21,734 nt of DNA from a bacterium (GTDB lineage: Bacteria; Hydrogenedentota; Hydrogenedentia; Hydrogenedentiales; SLHB01). The stretch covers positions 1 to 21,734 of the forward strand of contig JAAEQP010000970.1 in NCBI GenBank assembly GCA_024231375.1, in the 5' to 3' direction. The translations under genes and the position numbers were made by a program. Shown here one piece after another: positions 8,160 to 16,089 of this stretch (positions are counted from its first letter, which is position 1; the number at the start of each line of letters is the position of its first letter). The notes under the pieces were generated by a model. It saw nothing but the letters and a program-made list of their open reading frames with translations, was not told where the DNA came from and ran no database searches.

Positions 8160-8969
8160 TCAGCCCAGGCTCAGTTTCTCGTCGAGCAGACCTTGCGCGT
8201 TGCGGTAGAGGATGTCCCGCATAGACGCCTCGTCTAGGTGCGCAAAGGTAACGAATCCAATGTAGGCTCCGTAGTCGAACCACGGATAGTCCGTGCCGAA
8301 CACCACCTTCTTCGATCCCGCATCCCGGCACATCCATTCCAAGACACCGTATTGGTGGGCAATGGCCGTCAACTCCAGATAGACGTTCGGGAACTCAGCC
8401 GCCAGAGCGATGGCGTCGCCAACCGCGCCATAGCACGAGTGGCCCAAGAGCAGCCGCACATTGGGATAGCGCTCCGCAATCACACGCATGTCGGATGCGC
8501 CACAGCCCCCCGTCTTGCCCCACGTATGCGAAAGGACCAGAAGCCGATCCCGATTCGCGCGGGTCCACATGGACTCGTAGCGCGGATCTTCCACGGACAC
8601 GCCATGCATGGTTGGATGAATCTTCACCCCTGCGACGCCCGGATCGACCAGACACCGGTCCAACTCGTCGTCGGTGCAATCCGCGAACAAGGGATTCACC
8701 GTGCAGTAGCCGTACACGCGGCCGGGCCATGCACGCACCGCGGCAAGCATCTCGTCATTGCCTTCGCGGGCGTCGCCCTCCAATGCGCTGTGCGGTGACA
8801 ACACGATCCTCTCGACGCCGTGCCGATCCATGCCCCGCACCATGGCGTCCAGTTTGGCGTCTGGCAGGAAGATCCCGTGGAATGGGCCGAGGTGACCGTG
8901 CAGGTCGATGACGGGACATCCCTCGCCGCGCAAGAACGCCTGCCTGAGATCCTGCGACCCCGCCGTCAT
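8160..8969 (-). CDS. amidohydrolase (TIM-barrel metal-dependent hydrolase/decarboxylase family)
   Basis: This 269-residue protein belongs to the Amidohydrolase_2 family, which includes decarboxylases and lactone or amide hydrolases. All expected metal or catalytic ligands are visible: His24 and His26 (DLHGHLG), His148 (VLSHTW), His177 (LLGHSC) and Asp227 (FGTDYPW). KIHPT at 116-120 is a further conserved strand. No signal peptide is present, so it should act in the cytoplasm. Its ATG overlaps the TGA of the upstream gene (8966-8969, ATGA), implying translational coupling with its divergent paralogue. It converges on the fusion gene ending at 8141, with only 18 bases between stops and no clear terminator. 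The substrate cannot be read from sequence. Confidence 0.87.
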   Translation of the reverse strand: MTAGSQDLRQAFLRGEGCPVIDLHGHLGPFHGIFLPDAKLDAMVRGMDRHGVERIVLSPHSALEGDAREGNDEMLAAVRAWPGRVYGYCTVNPLFADCTDDELDRCLVDPGVAGVKIHPTMHGVSVEDPRYESMWTRANRDRLLVLSHTWGKTGGCGASDMRVIAERYPNVRLLLGHSCYGAVGDAIALAAEFPNVYLELTAIAHQYGVLEWMCRDAGSKKVVFGTDYPWFDYGAYIGFVTFAHLDEASMRDILYRNAQGLLDEKLSLG

Positions 8970-9715
8970 ACGTCGACCTCCCCGAGCAACCGTTCCAGAT
9001 TCGAGTGGAACACGGCCGCCTTGGCGTCGTCGGAGATGTCCGCTCGATGAATCATGTTGATGTACCCGCCGGGATAGTTGAAGGGCAGCCCCGAACCGAA
9101 CAGGATTTGACCCGACCCGAGTGCGTTCACAAGCGAAGCAAGCTGACCGGAGGTCTCCAGCCGGTTCGTAGTCAGATGGAATCGCGGATACTGCTCAAGG
9201 AGCGGCCGGAAGTAGCGGTCCTGTCCCCAGCATCCCGATTGCGTCACCACAAGGGTCAGGTCGGGGAAGTCGCGCATGAGCGCGTACACGCCCTGCCATT
9301 GCCCCGGGAACTCGGCGAGAGGCACGAGCAGGGGTGTCCGGTGCGTCGACAGGGCACCCAGTAGATCGCCGCATGAGACGGGATCAAGCAGATAGTAGTG
9401 GCGCGTCGGGAAGGCCCGCACCATCTGTGCGCCGTGGCCCCGGAGCCACGCCACCAAACCCTCCGCCGAGGGCATCTCGCCACAACATGTGGGAATGATC
9501 GTTGGTACGGGTTGCAGACGGTCGTGCCCGTCCAGTTCCGCGACGCGCCTGTTTCCCGCCTCGAATCCTCGCTCGTAGGCGTCGCGGTGCCAGACCCAGG
9601 CCGCGTCGATGCCGCAATGGTCGAGTTCGGCCGTCAGCGCGTCAACGGTCTCGATCTCCCGGGGCAAGGTATGGGTACCTCGCCCGTAGGCGGCATCACA
9701 GTCCAATATTTTCAA
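8966..9715 (-). CDS. amidohydrolase-fold protein lacking metal ligands (probable pseudoenzyme)
   Basis: This 249-residue protein shares order and spacing of strands with the downstream amidohydrolase, but every ligand position differs. The HxH is replaced by DCDAA (Asp7/Ala9). The VLSH strand becomes LLVPLAEF with no His. GHSC becomes TQSGC (Gln159). GTDYP becomes GSGLP (Gly209). The fold ending NLERLLG is kept. It therefore probably binds a ligand or its neighbour rather than catalysing metal-dependent hydrolysis. The TTG start at 9713-9715 is preceded by GGAG about 10 bases upstream. Its start lies inside the last 20 bases of the penicillin-binding protein gene, and its stop overlaps the next start. 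A regulatory or scaffolding role for the intact paralogue is inference; another chemistry on the same barrel is possible. Confidence 0.8.
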   Translation of the reverse strand: MKILDCDAAYGRGTHTLPREIETVDALTAELDHCGIDAAWVWHRDAYERGFEAGNRRVAELDGHDRLQPVPTIIPTCCGEMPSAEGLVAWLRGHGAQMVRAFPTRHYYLLDPVSCGDLLGALSTHRTPLLVPLAEFPGQWQGVYALMRDFPDLTLVVTQSGCWGQDRYFRPLLEQYPRFHLTTNRLETSGQLASLVNALGSGQILFGSGLPFNYPGGYINMIHRADISDDAKAAVFHSNLERLLGEVDV

Positions 9716-11894
9716 GGAACTGAGTCTCCATCATCTTCTCGAGCGCGTCGTTCTCATGAAACGCCGGGACCTCGGTGGGCGGTGCGGTGCCGGACACGAA
9801 CGCCTCGTCAAAGCTCCCGCCGGCGAGTCCCGTCGTGCGGTCGACCTTGTAGAAGACGACACCCGGAGGACGCTTGAAATCGAGTTTCGGCAGGGTCTTG
9901 TGTGCATCGACCATGAACTTCGTCCAGACGGGCGAGGCGACGGCGCCTCCCGTGAATTGCTGCCCGTTCGTGAATCGCCGTCCCTCGCCCAACGAACGGT
10001 TGTCCCGGTATCCAATCCACACCACGCACGTGTACTGGGGCGTGAACCCGCAGAACCACACGTTGCGGCTCTTGTTGGTCGTGCCGGTCTTCCCGGCGCG
10101 CGGCCGGTCCAGTTCCCGGGTGCGGTGTCCCGACCCCCAAGCGGCGACGCCCTGCATCAGATAGGTCATGACGTAGGCGACGTCTTCGTCGATGGCGCCC
10201 GGCTTGCGCCGGATCAGGCTCTTATGGCGGATGAACGCGTCCCGATCCCGGATTTCGGTGAGGAACAGCGGCGGCGTATGCACCCCGCCCTTGGCGAAGG
10301 TGGAGTAGGCGACGCACTGGTCCAACACGGTCACATCCGGGGTGCCGAGGGCAATGGTCGTACCGATGTTGGAGTTGATGGGCGTGGACACCCCAGCGTC
10401 CTGCATGAACTTTCGGATGAGGGGCACGCCCACGCGTTCCACCAGCTTGATGGACACGATGTTGATCGACTTCTGCAGTGCCACGCGCAAGGACACGGGT
10501 CCGTGGAACTCGCCGTCGAAGTTCGCCGGGGCCCACTTGCGTCCCAACCCGTCGTAGCGGGTGAGTGGTTCGTCGAAGATAATGGTGGACGGCGTCATGC
10601 CCTGGCTCAACGCCACGGACCACACGTAGGGTTTCACACTCGACCCCGGTTGCCGTAGCGCTTGGGTCACCGTGTTGAACTGCTCTTTGTCCCAATCGCG
10701 GCCACCGACCAACGCCCGCACGTACCCTTCGTACCCAGGCCGGTTGTCGATGCACACGAGCCCGCCCGATACCGGCACAAACTCGTCTTCCCGCTCGCGT
10801 TTCTTCAGGTACTCAAGTTTCAATTCGTCGAAACTGTCGAGCCACGGCAGGAGTGCGGCCTCGGCGGCGCGTTGCAGCCCCATATCGAGGGTGGTGTAGA
10901 TCTGCAGCCCCTGTTGATAGAGTTCCTCGTCGGTGACATAACCCGCGTCCATGGTACGTGTGCGGGCTTCCTCCACAAAGTAGGGCGCGAGGAACTGATT
11001 GGGGCGCAGTTTGCCTTCGCCCTTCATCATCATTTCCGCCCGTTCTTCGGGCGTCACCAGCGAATCGTCCAGGTTCTCGGCCATGGCCACGTCGTACTCG
11101 GCCTGCGACACCAACCCGTTCGCAACCATCTGGTCCAACACGATCTTCTTGCGGGCCAGCGCGTTCTCGGGGTGGCGGTCAGGGCGGTTCTTGTTCGGAG
11201 CGCGCGCCAAACCCGCCATCAACGCACTCTCGCCAAGCGTCAGGTCGCGGCAACTCTTGGAGAAGTACTGCTGGGCGGCGGCTTCAACGCCTTGGGCACG
11301 GCCCCCGAGAAACAACTGGTTCAGGTAGAGTTCGAGGATCTCGTCCTTGGTGTAGAGCCGCTCCACCTGCAACGCCACCACGGCCTCGCGGAGTTTCCGC
11401 TGAATCGTGACCTCGAGGCCCACGTTCAGCGGGTCCACGTTGCGTACAAGCTGCTGGGTAATCGTGCTGCCGCCGCGGGTCCGGCCCGTCTGCAAGCGGT
11501 AAACCACCGCATTCAGAATGGCGTCGGGACGCACCCCCCGGTGTGTGTAGAACTTGTCGTCCTCCGTGGCGACGAACGCCTTCTTCAAGGCCAGCGGCAT
11601 CTCATTCAACGGCACCAACTGCCGCCACTCGCGCGAGTACTCGCCCAGCAACTCGCCGTCCGACGAGTACACGCGGCTGCCGACCTTCGGCCGGAACTCG
11701 TCCAACGCCGCGATGGTCGTCTCCGACCCCTCCAAGAGGTGTACGAACGCACCCAGCGCCCCGCCCCACACGCCCGCCAGGATGACCATGAACGCGAAAA
11801 ACACGGCGCCACATCCCCGGGCCGCACGCCGCCGCCGCGGCTGCGTCGCGCCTGAAGAAAGGTGCTTGGACGATTCTGGTCGTTCTGCGGGCAT
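9696..11894 (-). CDS. mrcA: bifunctional penicillin-binding protein 1A (class A PBP)
   Basis: This 732-residue peptidoglycan synthase polymerises lipid II and cross-links the glycan strands in the periplasm. A short basic cytoplasmic tail is followed by one membrane anchor at about 28-52. The GT51 glycosyltransferase domain shows ATEDDKFYTHRG with catalytic Glu111, GGSTITQQLVRN, RKLREAVVAL and KDEILELYLNQLFLGG. The transpeptidase domain has SSVK with nucleophile Ser418 and Lys421, SIN at 476-478, and KTGTTN from Lys602. Both active sites look intact. I chose the ATG at 11894, preceded by AGGA at 8 bases; an in-frame TTG at 11921 with GAGG upstream would add 9 residues. Its 3' end overlaps the next gene by 20 bases. 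A VanZ-family gene lies 86 bases upstream on the same strand. Confidence 0.95.
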   Translation of the reverse strand: MPAERPESSKHLSSGATQPRRRRAARGCGAVFFAFMVILAGVWGGALGAFVHLLEGSETTIAALDEFRPKVGSRVYSSDGELLGEYSREWRQLVPLNEMPLALKKAFVATEDDKFYTHRGVRPDAILNAVVYRLQTGRTRGGSTITQQLVRNVDPLNVGLEVTIQRKLREAVVALQVERLYTKDEILELYLNQLFLGGRAQGVEAAAQQYFSKSCRDLTLGESALMAGLARAPNKNRPDRHPENALARKKIVLDQMVANGLVSQAEYDVAMAENLDDSLVTPEERAEMMMKGEGKLRPNQFLAPYFVEEARTRTMDAGYVTDEELYQQGLQIYTTLDMGLQRAAEAALLPWLDSFDELKLEYLKKREREDEFVPVSGGLVCIDNRPGYEGYVRALVGGRDWDKEQFNTVTQALRQPGSSVKPYVWSVALSQGMTPSTIIFDEPLTRYDGLGRKWAPANFDGEFHGPVSLRVALQKSINIVSIKLVERVGVPLIRKFMQDAGVSTPINSNIGTTIALGTPDVTVLDQCVAYSTFAKGGVHTPPLFLTEIRDRDAFIRHKSLIRRKPGAIDEDVAYVMTYLMQGVAAWGSGHRTRELDRPRAGKTGTTNKSRNVWFCGFTPQYTCVVWIGYRDNRSLGEGRRFTNGQQFTGGAVASPVWTKFMVDAHKTLPKLDFKRPPGVVFYKVDRTTGLAGGSFDEAFVSGTAPPTEVPAFHENDALEKMMETQFLENIGL

Positions 11895-11980
11895 GGGCGG
11901 AATCCTATCACGGCGCTCCAATGCGCCTCAAAGGTTAATTCGCTGAACCGCTCCCGGGTTCCCTGGTGTGACGGGGAAGC

Positions 11981-12394
11981 TCAAGGGGAAGAACGGTCGG
12001 TGGCCGGCACGGTTGAGGCGGATTCGGAGGCCGCGGTTCTTCGCCAGAGCCCGTAGAGAGCCAGTTGCACCAGCACGGCGCCCGCCGCGTCGGCAACAAT
12101 GTCCAGCGGATCGAAATCCCTGCCGGGCACGAAGAGCTGGTGAATCTCGTCGGACAATCCGTAGAGCGCCGCAAACACCACCGGCACTGCGTATTGCACA
12201 AGCGCTCGGGGACAACCGCCCGACCACCGAATCCCTACGGACACCACGGCTGCCAATCCGCCGAACAGCACCATGTGGACGACCTTGTCAGCCCCCGAAA
12301 AGGGCGCTTCCACGTCTACGGGCGGGGGGCCGGACGACAACCAGAACAGTCCGGCGCAGTAGACCACCGTCAACGCAATGTACCGCCCCTTCAC
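11981..12394 (-). CDS. VanZ-family membrane protein
   Basis: This 137-residue integral membrane protein has four predicted helices (about 6-20, 38-56, 66-82 and 102-118). It carries the VanZ-like motifs: DKVVHMVLFG at 36-45 and DEIHQLFVPGRDFDPLD at 82-98, plus a GAVLVQLALYG helix. The family is named for VanZ, linked to low-level teicoplanin resistance; most chromosomal members have no proven role, and single-domain proteins of this size are common. A glycopeptide-resistance role is therefore not claimed. The GTG start at 12394 has a GGGGA upstream at about 7 bases. It sits 13 bases after the secreted orphan and upstream of PBP1A on the same strand, which fits a cell-envelope transcription unit. 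Confidence 0.85.
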   Translation of the reverse strand: MKGRYIALTVVYCAGLFWLSSGPPPVDVEAPFSGADKVVHMVLFGGLAAVVSVGIRWSGGCPRALVQYAVPVVFAALYGLSDEIHQLFVPGRDFDPLDIVADAAGAVLVQLALYGLWRRTAASESASTVPATDRSSP

Positions 12395-12407
12395 GGCGTA
12401 GTCCCCG

Positions 12408-13817
12408 TCATCGCCGGTTCATCCCGACCACGGTGCCCGATTGGTTGATGTCGAACAGCCAGGTTGCGTCGGGGAACTCCAAACCCGATACGTAAGTCGC
12501 CGCCCCGGAGATATCATCGCTCAAGGGCGGATGCGCGGTGCGGGTCACGGGGAGTTCCATGGCCTCAACGCGGCCTTCTTCGTCGGTTATGTACGCCACG
12601 GTGCTGCTGCCGCCGTTTGTCATGAGATCGGCGATCAACAGGAACGTGTCGATCCCGTCGGGGATTTGGGCCTCGTACAGGTACAGGGCCATCTGGAACG
12701 TCCGGCTCGTGTCGAGGAAGTACAGGTACGCCATGGACGGCAGGTACTCCGATGGATTGTCCATGTACACGCTCGGGCTGAGCGATGGCCGTAGCGTGCG
12801 CTCGTGGTCGCCGCCACACCGCGCCACCAGTTGGTCGCGGCGTGCAGCCAGATTCGGTCGTTGAGAAAGCTGGACCTCCTGGATCGCCCGGAACACTCCC
12901 TGGGCGGCCGCCAGCGTGAACTCGGGTGCCGCTACACGCCCGAAGTCCGACGAGAACTCGAGCCGGTTCGACAGCCGGTCCATGGGAAGCAGCGGGATGA
13001 AGGCGAGTTGCATTGCCGTCAGCACCTGAGGTTGCTCCGGGTCGATGGGAGCTGAATCCGGCGTGATGACCGCGTCGATCCGGTGAAGCTCACGCGGTAC
13101 CTGGCCCAGCAGCGACACCAGACTGTCCACGTGCCACGTGTCCATGGCTCCATTGTCGACCAGGAACAGGTCGAGCTGCTCCCAGAACTGCCTGGAGGTG
13201 CCATTCAACCGCAACATGGCACTCACGTCGCTCCGGCCACGTTCGTCGTCCCTGGGCACGTAGCGCTTGGCTACCACCGACAAATCGATCACCAGAGGAA
13301 GCGGCACCGGCGCTTCGGCCCCCGGTACCCTGCCCCAGTAGTCGGTGTAGGCGCCCCGAAGCCGGTCAAACACCATGCGGACCGCCTCATCACCCAACCC
13401 TGGCCGCAGCTGGTTCAGCCAGACCAGACCTCCGCGCAACGACGCATCGGCACGCCCGCTGGCCCGCATGCGCAACAGCCCGTGCCGGACCGCCTCCGCC
13501 CCCCAGAGCCCCGACAACAGCGCCATACGCGCCTGACCGTCGCCCGATGTCCGTGACAGAACGAAGCGCCAGAAATCGCCGTGGGCGTCCGTGAACGGAC
13601 GCGCCTCCAGATACGTGCCGAAGACACCTTCCCAGTCCCGGTCCGTGATCGTGGGGTCCATCAAGTGCCCCGCGAGAAACTCGGCGGCGGCTTGGTCCGA
13701 TCCCACGCCCAGCGCATCCAGCGCGGCAAGAAGCTGGCCGTTCAATTCCTCGGACACAACCGCGCCCGCGGGCACGGCCAATATCACACAAGCGACTATG
13801 GCGACGATTGACTTCAT
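12408..13817 (-). CDS. secreted protein of unknown function (469 aa)
   Basis: I do not recognise this family. From the ATG at 13817 the protein starts with a clear Sec signal peptide, a Lys then a hydrophobic run ending VPAGA, with likely signal peptidase I cleavage after residue 20 or so. There is no lipobox cysteine. The mature part is about 445 residues, mixed alpha/beta in composition, nearly cysteine-free, with a final stretch DINQSGTVVGMNRR. AGGAGG lies 9 bases before the ATG at 13817; ATG 13823 (3-base gap) and TTG 13835 are alternatives, but TTG would sit at the predicted transcription start. It is the first gene behind a good promoter at 13844-13872 and is followed 13 bases later by the VanZ-family gene. 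A periplasmic role linked to the envelope genes is context-based inference only. Confidence 0.8.
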   Translation of the reverse strand: MKSIVAIVACVILAVPAGAVVSEELNGQLLAALDALGVGSDQAAAEFLAGHLMDPTITDRDWEGVFGTYLEARPFTDAHGDFWRFVLSRTSGDGQARMALLSGLWGAEAVRHGLLRMRASGRADASLRGGLVWLNQLRPGLGDEAVRMVFDRLRGAYTDYWGRVPGAEAPVPLPLVIDLSVVAKRYVPRDDERGRSDVSAMLRLNGTSRQFWEQLDLFLVDNGAMDTWHVDSLVSLLGQVPRELHRIDAVITPDSAPIDPEQPQVLTAMQLAFIPLLPMDRLSNRLEFSSDFGRVAAPEFTLAAAQGVFRAIQEVQLSQRPNLAARRDQLVARCGGDHERTLRPSLSPSVYMDNPSEYLPSMAYLYFLDTSRTFQMALYLYEAQIPDGIDTFLLIADLMTNGGSSTVAYITDEEGRVEAMELPVTRTAHPPLSDDISGAATYVSGLEFPDATWLFDINQSGTVVGMNRR

Positions 13818-13843
13818 CGGCATATTCCTCCTCAAGCCTCGCC

Positions 13844-13872
13844 ATTATGATACCCGATCCCAGCGCGCGCAA
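13844..13872 (-). promoter_or_regulatory. sigma-70-like promoter for the leftward envelope gene unit
   Basis: Read on the minus strand, TTGCGC (13872-13867, 4/6) and CATAAT (13849-13844, 5/6) are separated by exactly 17 bp. Transcription would begin near 13837, about 14-20 bases before the ATG candidates at 13823/13817, just ahead of the AGGAGG. It is the best promoter in the window and probably serves all five leftward genes down to 8160. Confidence 0.6.
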
Positions 13873-13912
13873 GCCGGTTCCATTTTCGCCGATGATCGCG
13901 TATTCTTTGCCC

Positions 13913-14932
13913 ATGGCGGGGAAACTGTACACTCCGGTTCGTATGCCGAGCACGCGCAGCCTGTTGGCGCGGCTTCTGTTCGTTCCGGTCCTGCTGGCGG
14001 TCACGGTAGTGACGCTGTATCTCGAAGCCCGGTTCAACGCCGGCCTCATCGACGCCAGCAAAGGCAAACCGCCGGATCTGCTCGGCTGCCTCTACTTCGC
14101 CGTGGTCACCATCGCCACTGTGGGATACGGCGATATCGTACCCGTCACATGGTTCGCCCGGTTGGTGGACATCATCCTTCTCACTCCCGTCCGGTTCATC
14201 GTTATCTTCACCTTCTTGGGCACCGCGTATCAGTTGGTTATCAAACGTTTTCAGGAGGAATACCGCATGAACCGCGCGGTCGGCAAACTCAATGAACACG
14301 TCATCGTGTGCGGATACGGCGCAACAGGCCGTGCAGCCGTCCAGGAGCTGCTGCTCCAGGGCGTCTCGGCGGATCAGGTGGTCGTGCTTGATGAAGCCGA
14401 AGATGCCCTGAAGGAGGCCTCCGAGGTGGACGTGGTCGTGGTGACAGGTGACGCGACCCGCGAAAGCGTGTTGAGCAGCGTCGCCGTCGACCGTGCGGCC
14501 CACGTCATCGTGTGCCCTGGACGCGACGATACCGCCGTGCTGATCGCGTTGACCGCCCGCGACCTCAATCCCAAGGCAACCATCATCGCTACGTGCCGCC
14601 AGGAAGAGAACGTCAAACTCCTGCAACGCAGCGGCGCCAACACCATCGTGTCGCCGGCATTTGCGGGCGGAAACCTCATGGCCGCGGCTACGCGCCGCGC
14701 CCACCTCGTCGAAACCATGCAGGAAGTGTTGAGTGTGGGCGGCAGCCTGCGCCTCGACGAACGCAAAGTGACCGCCTCCGAAGTGGGCAAGCATCCGGGC
14801 GAACTCAGGGATATCGCGGTGCTCCGCGTCTATCGGGGCGGAAACCATTTCAACGTAGCGCGCCTACCCGTACTCCAATCCGGCGATACCATCGTGTATG
14901 TCGCCGCCGTGGAGCCCAGCACGTCATCGTAG
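13913..14932 (+). CDS. two-helix potassium channel with cytoplasmic RCK (TrkA-N/TrkA-C) domains
   Basis: This protein (339 residues from ATG 13913) is a Kch/MthK-like potassium channel subunit. A first membrane helix lies at about 17-36. The pore loop follows with the selectivity filter TVGYGD at 69-74, then a second helix at about 84-106. The RCK N domain begins near 128 with the nucleotide-binding GYGATG (Gly134, Gly136, Gly139) and VVVTGDATRESVL. A TrkA-C-like domain (about 265-335) closes the protein. It should form a tetramer gated by a ligand bound at the RCK ring. No ribosome binding site is visible before ATG 13913 or the in-frame ATG 13943, so the exact start is uncertain; longer upstream frames would run into the divergent promoter region. 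It is divergent from the secreted orphan gene. Confidence 0.9.
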   Translation: MAGKLYTPVRMPSTRSLLARLLFVPVLLAVTVVTLYLEARFNAGLIDASKGKPPDLLGCLYFAVVTIATVGYGDIVPVTWFARLVDIILLTPVRFIVIFTFLGTAYQLVIKRFQEEYRMNRAVGKLNEHVIVCGYGATGRAAVQELLLQGVSADQVVVLDEAEDALKEASEVDVVVVTGDATRESVLSSVAVDRAAHVIVCPGRDDTAVLIALTARDLNPKATIIATCRQEENVKLLQRSGANTIVSPAFAGGNLMAAATRRAHLVETMQEVLSVGGSLRLDERKVTASEVGKHPGELRDIAVLRVYRGGNHFNVARLPVLQSGDTIVYVAAVEPSTSS

Positions 14933-14965
14933 AGGACTGGTCATAGCCTTCCGCCGCACGCCCTG

Positions 14966-14994
14966 TTGCAACATCCGGGGACATCTGGCACAAT
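14966..14994 (+). promoter_or_regulatory. candidate promoter for the sugar-catabolism-like operon
   Basis: TTGCAA (14966-14971, 4/6) and CACAAT (14989-14994, 4/6) have a 17 bp spacer. The start would fall near 15001, about 25 bases before the ATG at 15026. It could drive the four-gene unit 15026-18551. Confidence 0.45.
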
Positions 14995-15025
14995 CCGGAG
15001 ATGCACCATTCAAGGGAGACGTTCC

Positions 15026-16087
15026 ATGCCTAAGAAGAAGATCAGTCTGTCGAAGTTCTCCGTCAAGCCCATCAAGACGGTCGCGGAATTGGAAGCGAAA
15101 CTGTCCGATCCATCGCCTGAAGTGGTGGAATCGGTTGCCAAACTCAAAGGCGACATCCTCATTCTGGGTGTGGGCGGCAAGGTTGGCCCGACCCTGGGCC
15201 AGATGGCGGCGAAAGCGGTCGCCGCGTCCGGCGTGAAACGGAAGGTCATCGGCGTGTCGGCCGTGTACGATGCGGCTGGGCGGAAGCGCCTTGAGAAGGC
15301 AGGCGTCGAGACCATCAAGGCCGATCTCATGGCCGACGGTGCACTCGACGAGTTGCCGGACGCCGAAAACGTCATCTACATGTGCGGTCAGAAGTTCGGC
15401 TCGACCGGGGCCGAATGGTTCACCTGGGGCATCAACGTGATGCTGGCCGGGTTGGCTGCGCGGCGGTACCGGAAATCGCGTATCGTGGCCTTCTCGTCGG
15501 GCAACATCTACCCCTTCGAACCCATGACGTCGGGCGGCTCCACCGAGGCGACCGTGCCGAGTCCTTTGGGCGAGTATGCCATGTCGTGTTTGGGCCGCGA
15601 ACGCATGTTCGACTACGCGGCGCAGGCGTACAGGACCAAGGTGTTGCATTACCGCCTCAACTACGCCGCCGAATTGCGCTACGGCATTGTGTATGACGTG
15701 GCGATCCAGGTGTGGAACGGCACACCCATCAACATCGCCATGGGCAACGCCAACGTGGTGTGGCAGGGGTACGCGAACAAGGTGGCGCTGCAGAGCCTCT
15801 CGTTGGCCAAAGCGCCGGCCGCCGTACTCAATGTCGCGGGACCCGAACTGGTCTCCATCCGGTGGATGGCGGAACGGCTCGGCCAGTTGATGGGCAAGAA
15901 ACCGAGATTCGAGGGTCAGGAAGCCTCAAATGTGCTGTACAACAACGCCGCTCTGTGCCACAAACTGTACGGCTATCCGGATGCCAACATCGACACCATG
16001 ATTGAGTGGGTGGCGTACTGGATCATGTCGGGCGGGGCGAGTCTGGGCAAACCGACCCATTACGAAACGAGAGACGGAAAGTTCTAG
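15026..16087 (+). CDS. NAD(P)-dependent epimerase/dehydratase-family protein (extended SDR) with altered active site
   Basis: This 353-residue protein has an N-terminal extension of about 40 residues, then an SDR Rossmann fold with the dinucleotide motif GVGGKVG (Gly48, Gly51, Gly54). A Ser pair at 157-158 (FSSGNIYPF) occupies the usual catalytic Ser/Thr strand. The YxxxK position reads Tyr184-AMS-Cys188, so the catalytic Lys is replaced by Cys. The GEYAMS spacing to the preceding Ser is normal, so this does not look like a misread. Family members epimerise or dehydrate nucleotide sugars or oxidise sugars; here the chemistry may differ or be lost. The ATG at 15026 has GGGAG 7 bases upstream. 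It leads an operon with a DapA-family lyase 2 bases downstream. Its substrate is unknown, presumably a sugar or sugar acid. Confidence 0.83.
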   Translation: MPKKKISLSKFSVKPIKTVAELEAKLSDPSPEVVESVAKLKGDILILGVGGKVGPTLGQMAAKAVAASGVKRKVIGVSAVYDAAGRKRLEKAGVETIKADLMADGALDELPDAENVIYMCGQKFGSTGAEWFTWGINVMLAGLAARRYRKSRIVAFSSGNIYPFEPMTSGGSTEATVPSPLGEYAMSCLGRERMFDYAAQAYRTKVLHYRLNYAAELRYGIVYDVAIQVWNGTPINIAMGNANVVWQGYANKVALQSLSLAKAPAAVLNVAGPELVSIRWMAERLGQLMGKKPRFEGQEASNVLYNNAALCHKLYGYPDANIDTMIEWVAYWIMSGGASLGKPTHYETRDGKF

Positions 16088-16089
16088 CT

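Noticed and set aside
10662..11855. Plus-strand open frame of 397 codons opposite the PBP1A gene
   Set aside because: It is His/Arg/Gln-rich, typical of antisense to a GC-rich gene, with no domain and a fully intact gene on the other strand.
11981..12394. Glycopeptide resistance determinant (VanZ)
   Set aside because: The family motif is present but no vanA/vanB, vanH, vanX or vanRS genes accompany it; most chromosomal VanZ-like proteins are not resistance genes.
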